Shown here: positions 36,301 to 45,978 of the stretch, piece by piece
Layout of the letters: each line of letters begins with the position of its first letter
How positions within the stretch are numbered: the stretch's first letter is position 1
Assembly (NCBI GenBank): GCA_013400155.1
Contig: VXBM01000268.1
Span: 586,065-650,064 of the forward strand
Length of the DNA: 64,000 nucleotides
DNA from: Helopsaltes ochotensis
Lineage: Eukaryota > Chordata > Aves > Passeriformes > Locustellidae
Direction: 5' to 3'
Translations under genes and position numbers: made by a program
The notes under the pieces: generated by a model
Database searches by the model: none
Told to the model about the DNA's origin: nothing
Seen by the model: only the letters and a program-made list of their open reading frames with translations

Positions 36301-39300
36301 AGATGACTATACATTTACTTCTTCCTAATACTTATATTGTTTTATTGATGTGTGGGTTTGGATTTTTCCTTTCTGGTGCTCTAAACTTGCAAAAAACCCA
36401 ACAAAATAAAAAAATCAAACCCTAAGCTATACTAAGCTTTGCCTGTTCAAAATGCATGCACTTTGGCTAAGCTTTTGCAACAAATTTTTTCCAGAGTTAA
36501 AAAAACCCAAACCAACTGTTTACTTTACTAAACTCTCCAATTTTTAAGCTGTTACTGCAAATTTGATTTTCTTAATTTCAGTCCTTTCATCAGTGACTCC
36601 AGTGGTCCTTACTCCAAGTACCAAGCGGAAACTTCCAACTGATTGCTCTCAGGGCTTGTCCAGCAAGAAGAGACGATCATTTAAGCATAGTTTTGCCTTT
36701 GAATTTTTACCAAGTAGCATATTTAACAGCAGCTCAACACCAGCATCAGGTATAGTGCCATCACTTTTTCCTTGCTGCTTAAAGTGGTTGTTGGTGGCTT
36801 TTAATTAAAGAGTGGAGCCGTTTGTTCTTGGTAGACAGTCGCTCATGCTCATTGCTGAAGTGTTCCTTGCACTACTTCCCCGTCTTGGTAGATAGTGTAT
36901 GTTTATGTTGATTGGTGACTCCTGTTACATGGATTGAGCAAAAGCCAAATTCCCTTTCTTGTTTCTTTGTTCTGTTAATCTCATCCTTGCAATCCTGATG
37001 TTCTTTTACCTTTTTTACTCCCTGTATATCACTCAGGTTATACTCCTGTTTCTTTCTTGGTGCACACAAATCCATGAGACTGCCTATGCTTCCAACCTTT
37101 TGAAAGTTGTAGTCTTCTGTCTCCTAAATGCTTAAATAGCTGATCTTAGCTCTATGTGAAATGTAATTGTTGCTTTTATAAAGTTTCTTTCTTGTGTCCT
37201 GTCACCTCTTGTTTTTCCTCTAGATGTTTTTCCTCTACATCGCAAAACTCTAGAGAAAATTTCACTTTTGTTTGACAATGCTTTAGTACCACTTTATTCT
37301 GCTAGAGTGCTTCCAACCATCAGGCTATTCTGAAAATCACGCTTTATTTTTATTCGGTTCTTTAATGTGCTACCAACTGAATTAAGAGTGGAAGGATATT
37401 TCTAGATTGGCTGTTTTGCTTGATTTTTTTTTTTCCCCCCTCAAATGAGTGTTATAAAACAGTGCTTGTCTTATTAAATCATTTTATGTTCTCCATGAAA
37501 TTCTTGTTTTTATTGATAAGCAAACCAAAGCAATGCCATTTTATAAGGATAGCAGTGATGCCTGTATTTCATAAAATGTCCAGTAGTAAAAAAAGCAACT
37601 CTTCATTGTTTCTTTAGCTGTTCTGGGTAAGTATGTTTAAAAAAAGCGCATTGCAAATAATAATGAGACTTTAATTTTTCTTCTTGAGCTGTTAAATTTG
37701 AGGAACTGATCTGATAATAAGTGTGGAAACTTCTTTGAGGTAGTGATATCTGTAGCATTTAATTAGTTGCATTCCAGCCACTTTTATGGATGCTACAAGC
37801 AACAGCTTTGTTTCATTTTAAAGTTGAAGTCAATGTAGTTTCAAGCCAGCACTCTACAAAATAAGCAAAAAAATTGTGCTGCTTAAAAACCCATCTGTTG
37901 CCCTGACTTTTGCAGCCTTTCTGATTGTGTTTCCTAATTCTTAAAGTGGAGTTAGAATTCTCAATGTTAGGTAGTGCTTTGCCTTTTCTCACGCTGGGGT
38001 TATCTGTAGATAGGGTTTGTTTGGGAAATGTATTTGGTAAATGTCAGGTACACTCAGGTAAAAAACCACTTGACTGACTGTCGGTTGGGCCAATGGAGTT
38101 GGAGAGGTGGCCACACTCTCATCCAATCCCTGGCATAGATCTGAGATCTATATAAGGAAGAAAGAATAAAGTCAAGCCCTCTCTTAATCCTTCTCCTCAT
38201 CGAGTGTCCTGCGTGGTCCTTGATGCACTGAACAGCCCACACCCATCCTTAACTGTATTAACTTGTAAGTCTTTATCTGAAAAAAAGTAACTATTTTAAG
38301 TTCATATAAATTTTGTCCCTGTAGTTCAGTTTGAAGCAAGTCCTTGTGTGTGTCTTGAGTCATCACAAACCTCATTATCTCCTTCAACCGTGGGTGAAAA
38401 TCATGTGTCCAGTACAGGGAATAGAAGAAGTAAAAGACTTGCAAGCAAAAAACTATACAGGTAATTTAACTCTCAAAACCTAAAGATGTGTCTAGACACC
38501 TTGAATAATGACCCCAATCTGTCTCAAAAATTGCTGGTTTTGTTACATTTTTATAGTAATCTTAAAACCACCGCATCTTCTGATGTTGCAAAATTTGAGC
38601 TCAAAACAAGATCTGGTATAGCTCTCTGTGCTTATTAAAAAAAGGTGGCAAGAAGGCAATATAAGTAAAACTAGAGGAAATAACTAAGTAAATGTCAGGA
38701 TGTTTTCATTGCCCTCCTAAAGAGTTTATGTCCCTTCTTGTGTCCTTCTAGGGCTGAATCAGGAAAGACAGGTTGCTTTTCTCCAAAGATAAGCAGAAAA
38801 GAAATGGTTCGTAGGTCTTTACGCTTGAAATTTGGTTTGGGGAAAAGCAACAGAGAAATGGTAAGTACCCAGTGCTCTCATTAGACTGCAGATTTGAATC
38901 CAGAGTTTGGGGCACTGCTTTTCAGGAGCAGGAAGGATATATTTTGTAATGGAGGGATCCCAGTGTTAATTGAACCTGCTTGCTGTCAAGTACAAGAAGC
39001 TTAAGGTTTATTTGTACAGCAGAAACTGATCAGCTTGTGCCGTGTTTGGCTGGCATGGAGCAAGATGCTGAGGGAGGGAGCAGCTGACCTGAATTGACCT
39101 AGGAGCAAATCTGTGCCGTGTAAAGTTAAGCTCACCAGTAAAACTGGGATGGGGATAATTGATGGAAAGTAGTCACTGCTCAGAGGTTTGCTGACAAAGT
39201 GATGACCTTTGTATCCTGTGTGGGTTTGGGGTTTTTTTGTCTGTGGGGGGTGTGTGTGTCCCTCTTCCTTTTCATCTTTCCAATTCTCTCCCTCATCCTG

Positions 39301-41783
39301 TTGGGGAATGGGCAAAGTGAGCATGTGGCTGGGTGGGAGCTTGCCTGCTTGTTGGGGTCAACCTACCAGGCTTGTGGTCAGTGGCTCTCACAGTTCCCAG
39401 TGTTCTCAGTGTTCCTCTGACCTGGCAGAGCCTGTGCACAGAGTCGCTCTGTTCACAGTGTGATGAAGTCTACCTGACTGCAGGGAGGCTGCTCCCCACC
39501 TAGGTCTGCAGGGAACTGAGGCAAGAGAAAGCGTGGCCAAAAAAAAGGCTGCTGTGGCTGATTAGTGTAGCCATTTCCTGAAGCTTCCTCTGTAAATGAG
39601 ATTCCAAATTACAAGTTTGTCTAAAAGTAATTAACACTTTTTTTTGTTCAAGAATATCATATCAGGATGTGCAGCTGGCAATAGATCAGAAAATATTGGA
39701 AGGCGTCTTGCAAGTCAGCAAGGTTTGGAAAGCAGAACTGAATGTGCAAAAAGAGATGTACTCTTCAGCCCGTATGTCAATGAAAAATTCCCTAAGAAAG
39801 GTAATTGCCTAACCAAATATATTAGATGGGGAAAACTTCTTTTTTTTTACTTTGCAAAAGCAACTTTATGGATAAAAATATAAAAGCAATTGGATTAAAA
39901 GTATGCTTCTAGCCAAGTCAGAAGTCACTTGTATGTTAATGGCTTTTTGGGAAAAAGAATTGGTTTAGAACAAGTTTGTGTTTCTAGTATATTTTAGTGG
40001 CTCTCTTAGTTAAAGAAGAGTAGATGCACAATTTCACTTAATATTATAACCTTTATTTACATTTCTGAAATTTAAGAGCATAATGGCATCTTTAAATTCA
40101 GTGCTACCTTGAAAAATTTTTTTTATACTAAGAATTTTGTCTATAGTTATTAAAATCACAACAAATTATTCTTAAACACTGTGGTATTTATTTTAAGGTT
40201 CAAAGAATGTAAGCAAGTCAGAAGAAAACTTGCTAACTCCAAAATGTCACAATAAAGTAGTTCACCGAATGTCATGGACTAGTCCTGCTGTCACAGATTC
40301 TCAGGTGATCAACAAGAATGAGCGCATTCTGCCTGGAGGCTCTGAAATGGAAGTCAGCTCTTCAGAATCTGTTCTGATATTTAGAAAGCCACCAGATACT
40401 CCAGATGAATTCAAATCTGCAACTGTAAGCAAACAAGACAACAACTTGGAACTTGTGCTTTGTGAAGATGAAAGTAATTCAACTACAGAAACATTACTGA
40501 AAGTTAAGCAAGCCTTCTCTGCATCTGGGAGTATTCTTCACAGTTTGATAGGGGATAAAAAATCATCCCTCTCAGCTGCAGCAAGTGAAATATTAAATGA
40601 AACTCCCTGTCCCTCAGGGCTCAGTTCAGCAAAAGAATTGTTAGCAGAAGTTTCTGAAAATCTAGCAAATGTAAAATCCAGACAACTGTTGCACCAATTT
40701 AATCAATCTTCTGCTGCTGATAAACAGCAGTCAAAAAAAGAGGAAATTGATGTTTTGGAGAAAAGAAACTTCAAAACTTGCATTGAGATTGAACTTCAGG
40801 TCCCAAAACCAGCTATAAGGACAGTAAAAGAACTTCCTATGCCTCAAGTACTAGCCAAGGAAGATAAGTGTACTGTTGAGAACAGTTCAACAAAAGATGA
40901 CTTACAGGAATCAGATTCCTCTGGAAGAAAAGAGGAAATAGAATTAATACACTCACAAATAGCTGAAAACTGTATGGTGAAGTGCTGTAATTTGGAAGAG
41001 AGTACTGCTAAACCTTCTTTGGCAGGACAGCTGTCTACTTCACAGTTGCCTAAATCACAAAATGAAGTGGGCAACCAATACTTGAAAGCTGCAAATTCGG
41101 ATGAAGTTTTGACTAAAGCATCGACAGTTTCGGACCATGGGAAAGTTTCTGACCACATACAGTGGTTCAACCAGCTTTCATTAAATGATCCAAATTCTAC
41201 AAGCAAAACTAAACCACCTCTGAAGTTTCAGCGTACTCCAGTTAGACAGTCTGTAAGAAGAATGAATTCCCTTTTGGAGGCCAACAGACAATCTGTAAGC
41301 TCTCAGATGGTTAAATCAAGTGGTGTTGGTTCGCCACTTGTTAAATCTTTGAGCTATGATTCTGCCCTATTCCCTTGCACAGGAAAACCCTCAAAGAATT
41401 CTATGCTTTTGCCACGCAGGAGTGAAAGCACACGTGACCAAGTTTCTGCAGCTCATAAGCAGTTAGACTTAACATCCAAATCATATTGCAGGCCATTAAC
41501 TCCATCAGACAAGCCTGATGTTTCTGTTGGAACTGTTGGAATCCATGAACAAAAAGCAACGGTTTATCCATCAAAGTCTGTTCTAGAAGATGTAACTAAT
41601 CATGAAATGGTTAAATCCAATCTGAAAGTTAATGCAAATATAAATATTCCAGGTGCTGCCCCAGAAAAATCTATGATCACAAGAAGTGGTTCAGGAAAAG
41701 AAAGAGTTCGTTATAGAGGCTCTCCAAAGAATCCAATATCTGAAGTAAAACTGCTACCAACTGCAAAGCCAGTAGACTTATAA
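30266..41783 (+). CDS. ARHGAP11A: ARHGAP11A, Rho GTPase-activating protein 11A (12 coding exons)
   Basis: Joined exons: 30266-30397, 32691-32761, 33083-33179, 33707-33957, 34395-34555, 34666-34812, 35850-35924, 36582-36749, 38325-38460, 38752-38860, 39653-39800, 40198-41783. They total 3,081 nt and 1,026 residues; human ARHGAP11A is about the same length. Every junction is GT-AG and keeps frame. The N-terminus (LVRLAVLEELRASYGIKVK) and C-terminus (LLPTAKPVDL) match the family. The RhoGAP domain covers about residues 45-240 and keeps EGLFRKSG with the arginine finger Arg88, LLKQFFRELPEPI (Lys123, Arg127) and NLAVIFAPNLL (Asn194, Asn202). It stimulates GTP hydrolysis by RhoA-type GTPases and is known from mammals as a nuclear/midzone protein in mitosis and cytokinesis. 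Basic clusters (KRRRHRS, SSKKRRSFKHS, RRSKRLASKKL) are likely nuclear-localisation signals. The long C-terminal tail is low-complexity, Ser/Lys/Glu-rich and without a known domain. No frame break is seen. Confidence 0.97.
30398..32690 (+). other. ARHGAP11A: ARHGAP11A intron 1
   Basis: 2,293 bp. The first 350 bp continue the CpG island; the rest is AT-rich. No coding exon or clear repeat is seen. Confidence 0.85.
32691..32761 (+). CDS. ARHGAP11A: ARHGAP11A coding exon 2
   Basis: Acceptor TATTTCAG, donor AG|GTAAAT. Encodes GKVFGISFHALPQSLVPEYG and YIP, the start of the RhoGAP domain; the last two bases begin Ser68. Confidence 0.95.
33083..33179 (+). CDS. ARHGAP11A: ARHGAP11A coding exon 3 (arginine finger)
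   Basis: Acceptor TTTTCTCAG, donor AAG|GTATTC. Encodes FLVDTCEYLEGYVHTEGLFR and KSGSLVRLKALK. The GLFRKSG motif carries the catalytic arginine finger, Arg88. Confidence 0.97.
33707..33957 (+). CDS. ARHGAP11A: ARHGAP11A coding exon 4
   Basis: Acceptor AATTTCAG, donor AAG|GTCAGT. Residues 101-183, with DVAGLLKQFFRELPEPILPP and the hydrophobic helix LRYFFNFLRMVSLR of the RhoGAP fold. Confidence 0.97.
34395..34555 (+). CDS. ARHGAP11A: ARHGAP11A coding exon 5
   Basis: Acceptor is TTGTTAAG, an AAG type; donor ATCG|GTAAGA. Residues 185-237, with NRMDSSNLAVIFAPNLL and EKKIRLQAAVVETLIDHAA, the last helices of the RhoGAP domain. Confidence 0.96.
34666..34812 (+). CDS. ARHGAP11A: ARHGAP11A coding exon 6
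   Basis: Follows a 110-bp intron; acceptor TATTCCAG, donor GGGG|GTAGGT. Residues 239-286, with QVPEFILEKIPSMLGVDVF and the basic KRRRHRSVG. Confidence 0.96.
35850..35924 (+). CDS. ARHGAP11A: ARHGAP11A coding exon 7
   Basis: Acceptor GCATTTCAG, donor AGCG|GTAGGT. Encodes IVSGALNKFKSNRTPSTTPQ, then QDRS; the family has the same SGALNKFK-NRTPS core. Confidence 0.95.
36582..36749 (+). CDS. ARHGAP11A: ARHGAP11A coding exon 8
   Basis: Acceptor TTAATTTCAG, donor ATCAG|GTATAG. Residues 313-367, with TPVVLTPSTKRKLP, the putative nuclear signal SSKKRRSFKHSFAFEFLPS and FNSSSTPAS, all family-conserved. Confidence 0.95.
36750..38324 (+). other. ARHGAP11A: ARHGAP11A intron 8
   Basis: 1,575 bp. The left 1.3 kb is featureless by eye; the right end contains an LTR fragment with its own TATA box and poly(A) signal. 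Confidence 0.85.
38045..38250 (+). mobile_element. LTR fragment in ARHGAP11A intron 8
   Basis: Shows a TATA box (TATATAAG, 38,149-38,156) and, nine bases on, a poly(A) signal (AATAAA, 38,165-38,170). A U5-like tail (TCGAGTGTCCTGCGTGGTCC) follows. This compact TATA/AATAAA arrangement is typical of avian ERV LTRs. It has the same orientation as the host gene. The left border is uncertain, and no retroviral genes are present. Confidence 0.6.
38325..38460 (+). CDS. ARHGAP11A: ARHGAP11A coding exon 9
   Basis: Acceptor CCCTGTAG, donor TACAG|GTAATT. Residues 369-412, with ESSQTSLSPS and NRRSKRLASKKLY, corresponding to the mammalian RRSKRIAGKK region. It lies about 75 bp downstream of an LTR fragment in intron 8. 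Confidence 0.94.
38752..38860 (+). CDS. ARHGAP11A: ARHGAP11A coding exon 10
   Basis: Acceptor CCTTCTAG, donor ATG|GTAAGT. Residues 414-449, with ESGKTGCFSPKISRKEMV and RRSLRLKFGLGKSNREM, closely matching the family. Confidence 0.95.
39255..39375 (+). mobile_element. ERVL-type LTR 3' fragment in ARHGAP11A intron 10
   Basis: The run CCAATTCTCTCCCTCATCCT, then GGGGAATGGGCAAAGTGAGC, ATGTGGCTGG and TTGTTGGGGTCAACC, parallels in order the 3' end of the LTR at 24.47-24.57 kb (GATTCTCCTCCCCATCCCAC, GTGAGCCAGTGGCTGTGTGG, CAACTGGGGCTAAACC). It is a decayed 3' LTR piece; the rest of the element is not recognisable. Confidence 0.5.
39653..39800 (+). CDS. ARHGAP11A: ARHGAP11A coding exon 11
   Basis: Acceptor TGTTCAAG, donor GAAAG|GTAATT. 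Residues 450-498, with NIGRRLASQQGLESR and DVLFSPYVNEKFPKK, matching the conserved WRLANQQ / LLFSPDVDEKLPKK region. Confidence 0.94.
40198..41783 (+). CDS. ARHGAP11A: ARHGAP11A terminal coding exon 12
   Basis: Acceptor ATTTTAAG. Encodes residues 500-1026, just over half of the protein, ending in TAA at 41,781-41,783. It includes SKSEENLLTP, HRMSWTSP, KVSDHIQWFNQLSLNDPN, LKFQRTPVRQSVRRMNSLLE and the C-terminal LLPTAKPVDL, all found in mammalian ARHGAP11A. The middle of the exon is poorly conserved and Ser/Glu/Lys-rich, without a recognised domain. Confidence 0.97.
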
Positions 41784-42855
41784 GATCAAATGTGATGGCT
41801 AAATGGGTTCTTTTTAACCTTTGGAAAAAATCTAAATTCGTATGATTTTTTTCTAGCTCTTTTTATTTGTAATTTTTCATTTGTTTTAAATGAATGAGTT
41901 GTGAAGATGTACAAATAGCAATTTGTTTCATGTTGAGGTTTTCTTCATTTACTGAAACTTCTGTAAAGCTAGTCAGTTCAACTAAATGAACTTGACTTAT
42001 AAAAGAAAAATAATCTGTTAATCTGTAAATAATCTAACACAAATGTTTGTGTTAGATCTCAAGTTTAGATTATCTCAGCTTCTAAAAACATGCTGCATCT
42101 CCCAAAACTGTTCTTGCAGTATTTAAAGTATCAAGTTCAAAAACAATTTCTCAAATATTTTAAACAAATTTAACAGACATATGAAAGGAAGTGTTTTGAT
42201 ATTATTAGTAGTTAAATTTATTTACTTTTTAGTTTTAAGTGTATTGTAGCACCCCTTGAAACTACTAAGTTGGACCTCATATGAGCCCTTATTTCTTTTG
42301 AGACAATGTTTTTTGTTTTGTTGGAGTAAATTGGGAGCATATTTTGCTTGTTGAGTAGGTACATGTCAAAATATAATCCATGTGTGCACACACTGGAGAA
42401 TTATTAGAACATATAGAAAACAAATGTGCAGTTTATTCAAGAATTGAAAAGTCTTAAAACTTCGTCCAGTGTTGTGTTCTGCAGTAGGTACCAAGTATTT
42501 TCAGTTACGAGTGATAAAATGGTTTATCTTAATATGAGAGGGAAGTTTTAACTTATTTTTAGAGCTGTAGAATTATGTTAACTAAGTGGTGCAGAAGCTG
42601 GGTTTAGATGTTGACAGTGTTGCAAGAGGTGAATGTAAGAAGCCATAGTGTGTTAAAGGTTGATTTGCACAAGCAAATGTTTACATCTTTTGGAATGAAA
42701 ACTGTTTGTCTGTCATCAGTTGTAAAATTATTTAAGAGTAAACACTTGAAACTGTTCATTAGCTTTTTATATGTGTGAATTGCTTATTGGCAAAATGTTA
42801 GAGCTGAAGCACTGGATACTTTTGGTTTTAATAAAACCATTGTTTTTTTCCCTTT
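41784..42855 (+). other. ARHGAP11A: ARHGAP11A 3' UTR
   Basis: About 1.07 kb of AT-rich sequence from the stop codon to the first canonical poly(A) signal. It has several ATTTA words, which could act as AU-rich stability elements. I saw no canonical AATAAA earlier in this interval. Confidence 0.75.
42830..42835 (+). terminator. ARHGAP11A: ARHGAP11A polyadenylation signal AATAAA
   Basis: AATAAA in the context TTTTAATAAAACC, followed within 10-20 bases by a T-rich downstream element (TTGTTTTTTTCCC). Cleavage is expected near 42,850. Confidence 0.75.
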
Positions 42856-44439
42856 TCGGAGCTTGTTCTTCTCTAATGACTTGGAAAGCTAGATTATGCT
42901 GTTATATACAGACTGTAAACACCAAAATGACTAAATCTGAAAATACTGAAGCCAGAAGTAAATCTGTTCTGGCTGCCCATACTGTTCATCTTAGCTACAT
43001 GTTGGTAATTGTCACAACTAGCAAAAGGCAAGATGCAGCATAGTTTATCAGCAGTAGTCTTCTGAACTTCTTAAAAGGGTATGTTAATCAAAAGAATAGT
43101 TCTTTTCTGTTCCCTGTCTCTGTCCCCATGTGTCCATCAACTTGCAAGTTGAATTGGTTGGTGTGTGGAAACCTCCTGCCTCGCTCTCGCTACATTACTG
43201 TAAAATCTTAATACCAGGGAGGCAGCCGTGAGGAGATCTTAACCAGTTTGCTTGGTGCTGTGGTTAAGAATGGGAAGCTTCAGTTTCACAAAGTAAAGAA
43301 TATCGCAGTTCACCACCATCCAAAGAGGAGGCTGCTTCTCTTGGCAACGTGCTCCTACCTCTGCCTTTAGCTGGTGCTGGCAGATCCCTCAATAGGCTGA
43401 GCAGAGCACCATGTTCTGGATCATCTCACTGAGGTAAGTGATGATCGGCAAAACACCTTCCAGCTGTCATGGCTCATGCAGGGAGGTAGGAGCTGGAAAT
43501 AAGACAAGGAGGTAAAGGCAGTGTCAGGAAGAAAATGAGTCTGACTCCTGTAATAGTGAGATGTCACACTGATGTTTGACAATCTCAGTCCTCCAAAGCT
43601 GCATTACCGTTCAATATTTGGTACCTATTTAACTATGTTATCTGTTATTTATCTGGAGCAATAAGCTACTTTTGATCATCCATGCAAGCTAATCGTGAAA
43701 CATCCAAACTTAGATTCTTAGGGGGAATTTGGTAGGGCTCTGACAAACCTGTAGCAGAAAAAAAATTGCTAAAGTTTAGGTTCTGTTTTTAGAGGTTTGG
43801 CAGAACAGTTTGGACATACATCCCTTTGTATAAAGTTGATTGTTTTGCGGAAAGAAACACTAGATGCCAAGTGCAAGTCCCTACTGCTCAGTCCTGCAAG
43901 TTACATCTTGCATAACATACCAGCAAAAAGAATAACCTACATGTGCAAGTGTAGTTCATGGGACTGTTGTGGTTTATGGGGTATAACCTCAGAGTTTTTC
44001 TGTGGATACCTATACTAAACTGGGATGTGATACATTCCTGTCAGTAGCGGTGAAGGTGTGATACATAGAGTAACCTTTAGAAGTCACCGTTTTGCCAATG
44101 CTGTGTTAGATGAGAAACTTCATTTAGCAAGACACTTTTGTACTTATCTTCTTGGTAACCTCCGCTTTGGATCATGTGTTTTGGATCATTTGCTTAATCT
44201 GGAGTCATTTACCTGCAAGTCCTTGGAGATGGTTGCCGTGTTGCTACCCTGTAAACCTGCGCTTAGGTAACACTATCATCCTGTAAATAAATCATTGATC
44301 ATATTATTCTAGAGACAGGAATCACAGCAGGAAGATGGATACTCTCCTAGAAATATTCAGTATAATTTCTGTCACCGTTAATGCATCAAAACAGTGCATT
44401 CAGTTTTAGACTGTTAAAGGGAGGTTTTTAATATCCCCT
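42856..44439. other. Short intergenic interval between ARHGAP11A and SCG5
   Basis: About 1.6 kb without a recognised gene or repeat. The open frames here are short and unconserved-looking. Confidence 0.6.
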
Positions 44440-44900
44440 CACCCCCGAGCTTTGTGCCTCCGCGGGAGGAAGCCCCACAGGAGCTCCGGGTCCCTGCGGT
44501 CAGCTCCCCGCGGGGGAAGCGGGGCGAGGCCGTGGCAGCGCACGGAGGATGCGCGGCCGCGGAGCCGCGCGGGGAGCGGAGGTGAGCGGGGCGCTCCGGC
44601 CCGGCCGCTCCGCGCTGCTGCCGAGCTGCCCGGGGCACCGGGAGAAGGGAAGGGCTCGGGGCGCGGCGGTGCGGGCGGCCGAGGGCAGCGGGGCACATGT
44701 TCTGTGAAAAGCAGACGTTTTCCCTCGAAACGGAGGCCGCAGAGGCCGATGGAGCGGGAGGGCTGCGGGAGGAGCGTGGTGCGGTGCGGGAGCCGCGCAC
44801 AGGCGTAGCGGGGAATATTCCCAGCTCCGGGGCTTTCAGCCATTTTTGCCTCAAAGACGTTTCCAGGTGCCTCGCGCCGGAGGCTGGAGCGTTGGAGCAT
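44440..44900 (+). promoter_or_regulatory. SCG5: SCG5 CpG-island promoter
   Basis: A sharply bounded GC- and CpG-rich block between AT-rich flanks, about 1.2 kb upstream of the SCG5 start-codon exon. No TATA box is evident. It contains NotI-like GCGGCCGC (near 44,554) and several GGGGCG boxes compatible with Sp-family binding. Mammalian SCG5 also has a non-coding first exon in a CpG island. The long reading frames on both strands here come from GC-rich composition. Confidence 0.75.
44480..44581 (+). other. SCG5: Predicted SCG5 exon 1 (non-coding, start uncertain)
   Basis: A strong donor, GGAG|GTGAGCGG, at 44,581/44,582 inside the CpG island is the best candidate for the end of the untranslated first exon. 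It would join to the acceptor at 45,745/45,746. The transcription start is not visible; the left coordinate is a placeholder within the island. Confidence 0.5.
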
Positions 44901-45745
44901 CTTTAAACGTCCGGAGTGAAGAAATCAGACAGCTGTGCGTGCGTTAAGGAAGACAAGGGGAACTCGAGGGGGTTTTGTTTATCCAGGGGACTGCAAATGA
45001 TGCGTTTTGATTAGGCTCTGATGTGAGGGGGAAAGGAGCGTTAAGAAAACAAGCATTTTGATTAAAATTCAGCCCATCAGAGGACAGTAAGTGGTACTTG
45101 CTTGTTGTGTTTGGGGGTTTTTTTGTTGTTGGCTTTGGGGTTTTTTCGTAATTAAACTACTCTGTGCAGCCATTTAGTGAAAGAGATTCAAGGAAACAAA
45201 TGAAACCTATTTGCTTCAGGTGGGAAAGACGGTGCATTTGAAGTCGGAAACCTTTTGTCTTAAGGTGCAGGTTGTTTGGCAGTCTCTTATTGATTTTTCA
45301 GGCAATGCAAGAATAGAGACTGGAAAACACAGTTCCTGGATGATGAGTTCTTGGCTTTTAGACCAGAGCTTTATAAATAGCATAATAAACATGGAGGGGT
45401 GGATGGTGTAGTGGATGACATATTCTCATCAAATGAAAAAGTGGATTCATTTTGTTTGCAGTGACTGTTAGTTAATGTTATGAGAAAATGCAAACCAGCA
45501 AATTGATTTCTGCAGTTTGCTGCTTAATATTTCTTTTAGAAGGGAAGAAGGTATCCACCCTATTCCCTCCCTAGCTCCCCCCACCTGGTTTCCAGCTGGC
45601 TAGACTTCCAGCTGCCCCTAGAACCTGTGCTAGTAAACTGTAAAGCCCAATAGTAGCATTAGATGTTATTTCCACATGTATATAGAACTTCCCCCCCACC
45701 TCTAATTTATAATTAAATTCCTTTCTTTTTCTTTTTTCATCACAG
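44582..45745 (+). other. SCG5: SCG5 intron 1 (predicted)
   Basis: About 1.16 kb from the predicted donor to a good acceptor with a long pyrimidine tract (CTTTCTTTTTCTTTTTTC then ATCACAG). Confidence 0.6.
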
Positions 45746-45746
45746 G

Positions 45747-45978
45747 ATGAAAGTGGCTGCCACTATGATAACTACCTTGCTTTGCAACATGCTATTTCTG
45801 CTGGCATTTGGATTGGCTTCAGCTTTTAGCCACAGCCCTAGGACACCTGACAGGGTGACTGAAGCAGATATCCAGAGGCTCCTCCATGGGGTCATGGAGC
45901 AATTGGGCATTGCCAGACCCCGGGTAGAATATCCAGCACACCAGGCTACAAATCTTGTTGGTCCACAGAGCATCGAAG
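45747..45978 (+). CDS. SCG5: SCG5 coding exon with start codon and signal peptide
   Basis: Acceptor ATCACAG at 45,745; ATG at 45,747, one base into the exon; donor GAAG|GTAGCT. Encodes MKVAATMITTLLCNMLFLLA and on to VGPQSIE, with one base left over (phase 1). Confidence 0.95.

Larger units (their letters stand above)
33180..36581 (+). other. ARHGAP11A: ARHGAP11A introns 3 to 7
   Basis: Non-coding parts of this interval (33180-33706, 33958-34394, 34556-34665, 34813-35849, 35925-36581) hold no recognised repeat or RNA gene. Confidence 0.8.

Noticed and set aside
40844..41206. 120-codon minus-strand frame inside ARHGAP11A exon 12
   Set aside because: It is a shadow of the strongly supported + strand coding exon.
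30390..44600. A 19-base identical string (AGCGGAGGTGAGCGGGGCG) at the exon 1 donors of ARHGAP11A and SCG5
   Set aside because: It spans a consensus splice donor in GC-rich DNA and the flanks differ at once, so coincidence is the simplest explanation; not evidence for a duplicated promoter.
44414..44906. Four overlapping open frames on both strands in the CpG island (up to 153 codons)
   Set aside because: Stops are rare in GC-rich DNA. The frames are Arg/Ala/Pro/Gly-rich without similarity, and the region is better explained as the SCG5 promoter and non-coding exon 1.
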